DNA from: Cyanodermella asteris
Taxonomy: Eukaryota > Ascomycota > Lecanoromycetes > Ostropales > Stictidaceae
Direction: 5' to 3'
Assembly (NCBI GenBank): GCA_900618795.1
Contig: UYJD01000009.1
Span: 186,001 to 250,000 of the forward strand
DNA: 64,000 bases
In this document: one piece after another, positions 58,261-64,000 of the stretch
Position numbering within the stretch: the first letter of the stretch is position 1
Layout of the letters: the number at the start of each line of letters is the position of its first letter
Notes under the pieces: model-generated
Databases searched by the model: none
What the model was told of the DNA's origin: nothing
Seen by the model: the letters and a program-made list of their open reading frames with translations, nothing else
Program-made: the position numbers and the translations under genes

Positions 58261-59261
58261 TTTGAGACAACGCAGAGTCCGAATGCAACAAGTGGATGGT
58301 AGGTGATGCGATTGAAGGTCTCAGACATTGTATCGGTGATCGCGGAGTTCAAGTACTGTATAATTCGGACCTCGCGAACCATGGCGCGGTACTCGAATCC
58401 GCTTGAGTCCCGCTCTGGTCCCAAGTCCTGACTCGACAGACTCCTAGATTTTACCATCAAAGTCTGTACTTACAACGCGAGCGTGAGATGTTCCAGCAAT
58501 CCAGCCAATGGCCCCTCGACTGACACGTTCCTCGTCACCAAGTGAGTTCGAGGAACTTTTTTTCGGACAAGCCGATACCATCTCGCGCATGGATTCCATG
58601 TCTGCGAATACAAATTCCAACACTTCAATCTCAAAGTCTCACCATCAATGTTCGTTGGCTGAGAGACATCACACAATCGCATCGGCCATTAACGGGCCTC
58701 GATGGTAATTGTGGATTTTGAAGGTGTCAATTCTGAATGCTTTGGTACAGTGTGTCACCAATCGAGACCAGATCCGAAATCTAATTTTCGAGTTTGGCTT
58801 TTCACTACAGGCGACTTCAGGGAATTCATTTTGAGAATGAACCTGACAACCCAGAACCGTGTACATGAAAATCTTGAGACGGGCGAACAGAAACTGTCGC
58901 GAATGCAGCTATCCGCCTGTCTGTGATGCTACACATGCAAAGGCTCCTTTGCAGATACGCCAGCATGTAGGAGAGATGGTGAGATCGAAACTGTGACCAT
59001 AGAAACTCATGCAAACAGCCTCCCGAACTTATTGAGAGACTCGACCGCACCTCAAACGCGGCCGCCTACTTGGCCTTGTCCGCAGACCCTTTTGCCAACC
59101 TTTCTCGGCCGGCATGGGCGCCAAGTTGCTGGCAAGCTGACTCGCGGCCGTAATAGAGACCATGATGATTCTCACACAGTTATACAAGAACACATGGCCC
59201 TTCCCAAGTTCGTTCCCTCAATTCTAACCCCGCAATCAGCATCCGACTCGCGATCCGAATC
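58261..59261. other. Divergent region between GNAT and SDR genes
   Basis: About 1 kb, no supported gene. It probably contains both promoters. Confidence 0.5.
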
Positions 59262-60206
59262 ATGTCATCTCTGAAAGTTCTCTGGGACAGGATCCTCGTC
59301 ACATGCCCACTGATATACGGGCCTCTCCTCCCAGCCCAACCCCTAGCAAGAGCCGACTTGACGGGCAAAAACATCATCGTAACCGGCAGCAACATCGGCC
59401 TCGGCCTGGAACTGGCAACCAAATTCGCCGGCATGAACGCAAACGTCTTCCTAGCCTACCGAAACGCGACCAAAGCAGAAACCGCCCGCGCCACGATCCT
59501 CGACGAACACGCCAACGCTCGCGTCCAGGTCCTACCACTCGACACCTCTTCGTTCCAGTCGGTGCGTGAGTTCGCCTCCAACTGGACGCACGGTCCGATT
59601 CACGCTCTGCTGCACAATGCCGGGATCGCTCTGCCGCAGACGGACGACGCGTACACCGCGGATGGACTCGAGGTCATGTACCAGACCAACTTCCTCTCCT
59701 CTTTCCTCCTCACGCACCTCCTGGAACCGCACCTCGCGTCCGACGCACGAGTGGTCATGACGTCCAGCATGGCCACGTACGCCGGCTTCATCAAAGATGC
59801 CTTTCCCCTGACCCACAGCCCGAGGACGTGTGAGGTCGGATTCCACACCGCGGACGACAGCAAGAATTATTTTCCCTACTACGGCAACGATAAGCTCATG
59901 CAGGTCGCATTTGCGAAGCTGTTGCAGCAGCGTTTCGATCGGGATCCGGAGACGGGCCGGCTGGCGTTCGCTTGGGAGCCCGGGTTAGTTCGGACGGGGA
60001 ACGAGCAGTATGTGGCGGAAGCTGCGGCGACGGATCCGGCGTATGCGGTGGTGGACTTTTTTCTGTCCAAGACGGCGATTCCGGTGGAGCAGGGAGCGGC
60101 GACGGGGGTGTTTGTTACGGTCAGTGGCGAGCGGCATGTGGTTGGGAAGGAGGGTGGAGGAGAGTATTGGTCGAGATGCGGGGTTAGGTCGACGCCGGTA
60201 AGCTGA
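59262..60206 (+). CDS. SDR, retinol dehydrogenase/WW-domain oxidoreductase-like
   Basis: Single exon, 314 residues. Seen: NIIVTGSNIGLGLELATKF (TGxxxGLG Rossmann motif near residue 41), LAYRNATKAE (Arg after beta2, favouring NADP), LPLDTSSFQSV (the D after beta3), LLHNAGIALPQ (NAG), SSMATYAG with catalytic Ser, and YYGNDKLM carrying the Y-x-x-x-K pair, then EPGLVRTGN. Complete catalytic set of the retinol dehydrogenase-like group. A hydrophobic N terminus (LVTCPLIYGPLLPAQPLA) might associate with membranes. The substrate is unknown. It converges on another SDR at 60479, but the two are only distantly alike, so this is not a recent duplication. Confidence 0.92.
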   Translation: MSSLKVLWDRILVTCPLIYGPLLPAQPLARADLTGKNIIVTGSNIGLGLELATKFAGMNANVFLAYRNATKAETARATILDEHANARVQVLPLDTSSFQSVREFASNWTHGPIHALLHNAGIALPQTDDAYTADGLEVMYQTNFLSSFLLTHLLEPHLASDARVVMTSSMATYAGFIKDAFPLTHSPRTCEVGFHTADDSKNYFPYYGNDKLMQVAFAKLLQQRFDRDPETGRLAFAWEPGLVRTGNEQYVAEAAATDPAYAVVDFFLSKTAIPVEQGAATGVFVTVSGERHVVGKEGGGEYWSRCGVRSTPVS

Positions 60207-60478
60207 GCTCACAATGTATCATACTTGGCTTGAAGGCTGACTTGAAGTTTTAGGTTTCAATTTATTCGCAGGACAAGTTGGACAAGCTGTGGATACGCTG
60301 GTCTGCCGATGCTGGGATCTCGTGGATGTGAGATCTAGGATCTCATGCTTCAAAGTCCTGAAATGAAGGACAATCTGGCAGCCCAACTACTACCGAGCCC
60401 ACGCATCTTCGGCCCGTGGCAGACTTGCCAGACGACTATTAGTATCATGCTTGCAAATCCCTTTGGACGTCCCCAAAT

Positions 60479-61267
60479 CTACCACGGCAATTGCAACGGT
60501 GTCGGCAACCCCGTCCCCAAAACCGGCTCCGCAGTCCCAATATCCCCGGGTCCCCTCGGCGCCCAATACTGCCCCGTCTTCCCAAAATCAAACTCGTGCC
60601 TCACCCACTCGACCAAGCTCTTCGCCGCCACCTCCGGCGTCACCGCCCCGCCCTCGTCCCAATACTTATCGAACCCGACCCCCCTCGTCATCTCCGTCCT
60701 CATGAACCCGGGATGCACGACCGCAACCGCCACGCCCGCATCCCTCAGATCCAAGCTGAGTAGCTTGGCAACCATGTTCGTCGCCGCCTTGGACCCGTGA
60801 TGTCCGTACGCGCCGCCCCCCTCCTTCGCATGCCTCAGCGCAACGGACCCGGACTCGGAGCCCACGAGGACGAGCTTGCCGCCGGAGACCAAATGGCCCG
60901 CGGCGTGCAGCGCGGAAGCGAGCGCGACGGGCGCGACGCACGAGGTCGTGTACATTTCGACCTCGGCGGTCCAGTCCGGCGCGTCAAAGTCGTCTTTGAC
61001 GAAGATGCCGGCGGCGACGATGACGGTGTGCAGGGGCAGCGACCGGGGCAGGCTGGCGACGAGGGTCTGGGCGCAGTCGCGAGACAGGAGGTCGATGTCG
61101 GGGATGTAGGTGACTTTGGGACTCGAGGGCGCGTCCGGGGCCCGCGAGCGTGCGGTGCCGTAGACGTGGGCGGTCGAGTCGAGCGAGGCGTAGTGTTTGA
61201 GGAGTTCGGCGCCCAGGCCGCGGGTTGAGCCGATGATGAGGACGTTTTCTTCGGACGCCATTTTCAT
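60479..61267 (-). CDS. SDR, CsgA/sniffer-like
   Basis: Single exon, 262 residues from ATG 61267; a second ATG follows two codons later. Seen: VLIIGSTRGLGAELLKHY (nucleotide motif), TVIVAAGIF (an AAG in place of the common NAG), LVGSESGSV with catalytic Ser, GAYGHHGSKAATNM with Y-G-H-H-G-S-K (Tyr and Lys six apart rather than four, so the Y-x-x-x-K spacing is not exact unless another Tyr serves), and VVHPGFMRTEM after beta6. Cytosolic oxidoreductase of unknown substrate. The altered catalytic spacing is worth noting; it may be active in a modified way or inactive. Confidence 0.88.
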   Translation of the reverse strand: MKMASEENVLIIGSTRGLGAELLKHYASLDSTAHVYGTARSRAPDAPSSPKVTYIPDIDLLSRDCAQTLVASLPRSLPLHTVIVAAGIFVKDDFDAPDWTAEVEMYTTSCVAPVALASALHAAGHLVSGGKLVLVGSESGSVALRHAKEGGGAYGHHGSKAATNMVAKLLSLDLRDAGVAVAVVHPGFMRTEMTRGVGFDKYWDEGGAVTPEVAAKSLVEWVRHEFDFGKTGQYWAPRGPGDIGTAEPVLGTGLPTPLQLPW

Positions 61268-61867
61268 TTTATTTTTTTGTTTGGTGGAGGGCTTTCTTTG
61301 GATGAAGAATGGATTTGAAGGTAGATATGTTGGCTCACTCGATTTATCCTGACTCGATTAATTGGCGTTGTGCGGAAACTCGTCCATTCGCGTTTAATTT
61401 GAACGACTAATGTTGTCCATCGGCTTCCAGGATCAAGTCCGCACAAAGTCTCAACAAGAAGGATGATTGACACTTCAACCCTTTGGATGTTGGTGCAAGT
61501 AACAAGCTTCACGTAATGCTGCAAGTGAGAGATGACGTGGGTCTATCACGCCACTCCGGAGTCTACTCCACGATATGTGTAACCAGTTACTGGCTGATGA
61601 GGGCCAGCCATCGAAATCACGGAGGAAGTCGAGATGAATACGAACGATTGCAGGGATTCATGTCATACATTCTTTATTGCGAAGTGACATGAGATTCTTA
61701 AGGCGGATATTTGCACATGCTAGGGCGGGACAGATCTTGCAGCGCGAGTCAAAACTGTTGGATGACTTAACATAAGCGTCAGTCATTTCCAGTAACATCT
61801 AAATTACTTAGTGTTATCACTAGCTCAGTTTGAGGCCGAACAGCGTAAATACACAGTCTGTAGGTGT
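61268..61867. other. Intergenic between SDR and SLT-like genes
   Basis: 600 nt: promoter of the SDR (minus) and 3' flank of the SLT-like gene (minus). No coding signal. Confidence 0.5.
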
Positions 61868-62953
61868 TTACGCGGCCTTGTCCAAGGTGCAGCTGGAAGC
61901 TGACGAGCCTGTAAATCCCATCAGACGGTTGGCAATGTCCGAAGCATAGCACTTGGTGGCCACACTGCTAGGAGAGCTGAGGTCGTTATCAGCAGCAACG
62001 CTGCCGGAGTTGTACTTCCTAGCCGCGGTATAGTATGCCTTCGCATCTGTACCAGTAGCACCAAGTGCCTTCAAACCGTCACCAGAAGATGTGCCGGCAA
62101 CGCCGTCAGTGATCATCTGCTGGATGCTGGATGCCGGGCAGGGGTTGTTGACGGTGCCAGCGGAGGCAGGACCGCCAGTCGATTCACCGGTGTTGCAGGT
62201 GCCTGTACCGGCGTGGCTTTGCATGATGCCAGGGTTTTTGACGCTGTAGCTGGTTGTCCAGACGCGTACGCAGCCTCGAGACTCCTGGATGATGATGGCC
62301 AGAATCATGCGTGGGTCGACACCAGTGCTGTTGGCCGTGGACTTTATGGCTGCTTGTATGTCCGAGTTCTCCTGGTCAGAGTTGTTGGGCTGAGAGAACT
62401 GGGTGCAGGAGGAGGAGAGCGTGGCTTTGTTGGCGTTCCAGAGGGAGTCGAAAGAGGCCCAGGAGCCCATTGCCGGCCAGCTGGAACCGTCTCCTGTGTA
62501 CATCTTGTAGGCTGAGGCTGGTGCACTGGCAGTCGAGTCCGTTACGGTATTGGGAGCTGCGGCAGCCGGCGCCGACGAAGCCGACGGTGCTGCTGATGAA
62601 GCCAGTGGTGCTGCTGATGAAACCACTGGTGCTGCTGATGATACAGCGGCCACAGAGGCACTGCTGACAGAAGCCTCCATAGGCGCTGCTGAAGATGCAG
62701 CAGCTGGTGCGGAAGCTGCCGGAGCTGCCGGGCCAGCGACGACGATCTGTCCATTGTTGCATTCAGTGCCGGCAGCAACGGCTTGGAATTGTAGGCCTTG
62801 CGGCCCACAGAGAGCCCACTGAGATGAGCCGTTGCAGACCAGTGCGCCCAGCGTACAATTCTGCCTCGGCTCAAGCTCTCTTCGCTGTCCGAGAGGAGAC
62901 GCGCTCACCAGGAGCGCGTTGGCTGCAAGTGCTAGGACGAGCATGGTGTTCAT
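61868..62953 (-). CDS. Secreted lysozyme-like (SLT) protein, short form
   Basis: Single exon, 361 residues. Signal peptide MNTMLVLALAANALLVSASP, then LGQRRELEPRQN (a dibasic RR site) and a Cys-rich module (CTLGALVCNGSSQWALCG, then GTECNNGQI) resembling a small carbohydrate-binding type domain. An Ala/Ser/Pro linker (about residues 75-145) leads to the catalytic-like domain YKMYTGDGSSWPAMGSW, which contains ILAIIIQESRGCVRV, with the likely catalytic Glu, and NPGIMQSHAG. The end KCYASDIANRLMGFTG matches HCYASDVANRLMGWTG of the long form at 18333. Known SLT folds cut bacterial peptidoglycan; a role against bacteria or in wall turnover is inference. It has no C-terminal hydrophobic tail, unlike the long form. 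Confidence 0.87.
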   Translation of the reverse strand: MNTMLVLALAANALLVSASPLGQRRELEPRQNCTLGALVCNGSSQWALCGPQGLQFQAVAAGTECNNGQIVVAGPAAPAASAPAAASSAAPMEASVSSASVAAVSSAAPVVSSAAPLASSAAPSASSAPAAAAPNTVTDSTASAPASAYKMYTGDGSSWPAMGSWASFDSLWNANKATLSSSCTQFSQPNNSDQENSDIQAAIKSTANSTGVDPRMILAIIIQESRGCVRVWTTSYSVKNPGIMQSHAGTGTCNTGESTGGPASAGTVNNPCPASSIQQMITDGVAGTSSGDGLKALGATGTDAKAYYTAARKYNSGSVAADNDLSSPSSVATKCYASDIANRLMGFTGSSASSCTLDKAA

Positions 62954-64000
62954 AAGGAGAGTGTTGTTGTAAAGGATGGAAGATCGCGCCAGCGCGAATG
63001 TGAAAGTCAGTGGCGAAGTTCAAAAGAAGAAGCTGAGCATTGGCAGTGCCTTTAAAAGGGTATTGCACAGCGCTGGCAAAGTGACAGCTCAGTTACACGG
63101 TCGTCCGTCGTGCCTATTGTCCAGCAAAGGGTGTTCGACAGTGTCGTGCGAACAATGCACTGACATTGACCATTGTGATAGAAATCACCGGACAATGGAA
63201 TGTGAAGGCCTGATGGATACCATTGAGTTGACAATGGCGGACACGCGCGTGATATCTGCAACGCTCACACAGGCAGCTACGTCCAGCAACGCGACAACAA
63301 TCGAGTGGTCTTCAGGAATGATGATGAGGCAAAAGGAGAGAGTTTTGATGTTGTGCAGCGCTCACCAATCGCTCCAGGTCCAATCGCGGGGACGGCCGAA
63401 AAGATGAAACGCAAGAAATGTTTCAAGTTCTCGCGCGACCCGGAGAGCAAGGGAGAGCGGCGCGCCACCACGAGACCGTTTGTCGCGACCACACATTTGG
63501 CCTCTGCACAGTGACGGGCCATGCCACTGAACCTAGGCGGCGTTCAACATACTTTCGCCGCATGGCCAAAGCTGCCGGGCCTGTTGAGACCCTGTAGATT
63601 GCTGACAGCCGAGGAACAATTGTTTTCACGGCCGCATCTTGCTGCCACAGCCTCGCGCTCGACCAAGTCGGCCAATTCGACAAGCAGACTCGAACAAGTC
63701 CGAGTATTCGAATCCTTGCAGTTCTGGGCGTCCTGCTGTTGACAACCTCGTATGTGAAGGACGCATTCGTTGGGCAACGGACAATGCCACTCTACCGCGG
63801 CGCCAACTCCGTCAACGGTCGCGTAAGGTCCTTATCATGGGCTTGTAGTTTGGACGACGGCGTGGGGATATGAGACCTGATAGCGGCTGGAGCTGGAGAC
63901 AGGGTGCGAATGCCCCACAATGAGGAAGATGCAGGTAAGCAGTCATGGGGTTGAGAATCAAGACAGCCTGGGTCGGCTCTGAGGTAGCTGCAAAACTGTA
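62954..64000. other. Gene-free right end of the window
   Basis: About 1 kb upstream of the SLT-like gene. It should contain that gene's promoter. Open frames up to about 140 codons have no recognisable content. A gene beginning beyond the window cannot be excluded. Confidence 0.5.

Noticed and set aside
59262-61267. The two neighbouring SDR genes as a tandem duplication
   Set aside because: They are convergent, belong to different SDR subgroups and share only the general Rossmann and catalytic patterns.

Overview
The window is nuclear DNA of a filamentous ascomycete (Pezizomycotina), probably a dothideomycete. The signs are protein-coding genes with short GT-AG introns (about 47 to 130 nt, often with a CTAAC or TACTAAC branch point), a single dispersed 5S rRNA gene with a TATA box about 28 nt upstream, Zn2Cys6 regulators, and several secreted proteins of fungal families. 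I assigned exons by hand from splice signals and reading-frame continuity.

Layout. 0.5-5.1 kb: a Dnf1/Dnf2-type P4-ATPase lipid flippase. 7.1-12.3 kb: a tandem pair of F-box-like/leucine-rich proteins, the first apparently decaying. 12.4-18 kb: a PrpF-family isomerase, a short-chain dehydrogenase (SDR) and a C2H2 + Zn2Cys6 transcription factor. 18.3-20.1 kb: a secreted lysozyme-like (SLT-fold) protein, with a shorter relative at 61.9-63.0 kb. 21.7-24.3 kb: a nuclear protein with an N-terminal PCNA-binding motif. 25.1-29.0 kb: an MFS exporter and a Zn2Cys6 regulator, convergent with only 8 nt between their stop codons. 29.4-36.9 kb: an F-box/WD40 protein and the Cdc42 exchange factor Cdc24, sharing a divergent 1.9-kb promoter region. 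38.1-42.8 kb: a large VIT/vWA protein. 43.2-43.8 kb: an S28 peptidase pseudogene. 44.5 kb: the 5S gene. 45.0-46.8 kb: a five-exon subtilisin. 47.7-51.2 kb: two unfamiliar proteins. 51.7-56.2 kb: a small cysteine-rich secreted protein and a large DUF7029/DUF7223-type secreted protein. 57.7-63 kb: a GNAT acetyltransferase, two SDRs and the second SLT-like protein.

The most striking observation is in the VIT/vWA gene. Its reading frame contains two separate exact copies of histone H3 tail segments: ARTKQTAR (H3 residues 1-8), directly before the first ATG, and APRKQLASKAAR (H3 residues 15-26), inside a later exon. The same protein carries nucleoporin-like LFG/GLFG repeats. A CTG codon in good initiation context lies immediately before the ARTKQTAR codons, so non-AUG initiation could expose a true H3-like N terminus. 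The same gene has a frame discontinuity in the middle of its vWA domain. These points together make it the best candidate for an undescribed system here: a cytoplasmic or nuclear-pore-associated histone-tail mimic.

Apart from divergent or convergent neighbours that may share control (WD40/CDC24 and MFS/regulator), the genes look like an ordinary mix of housekeeping and accessory functions rather than one pathway cluster. Large parts of the intergenic space show nothing I can name.
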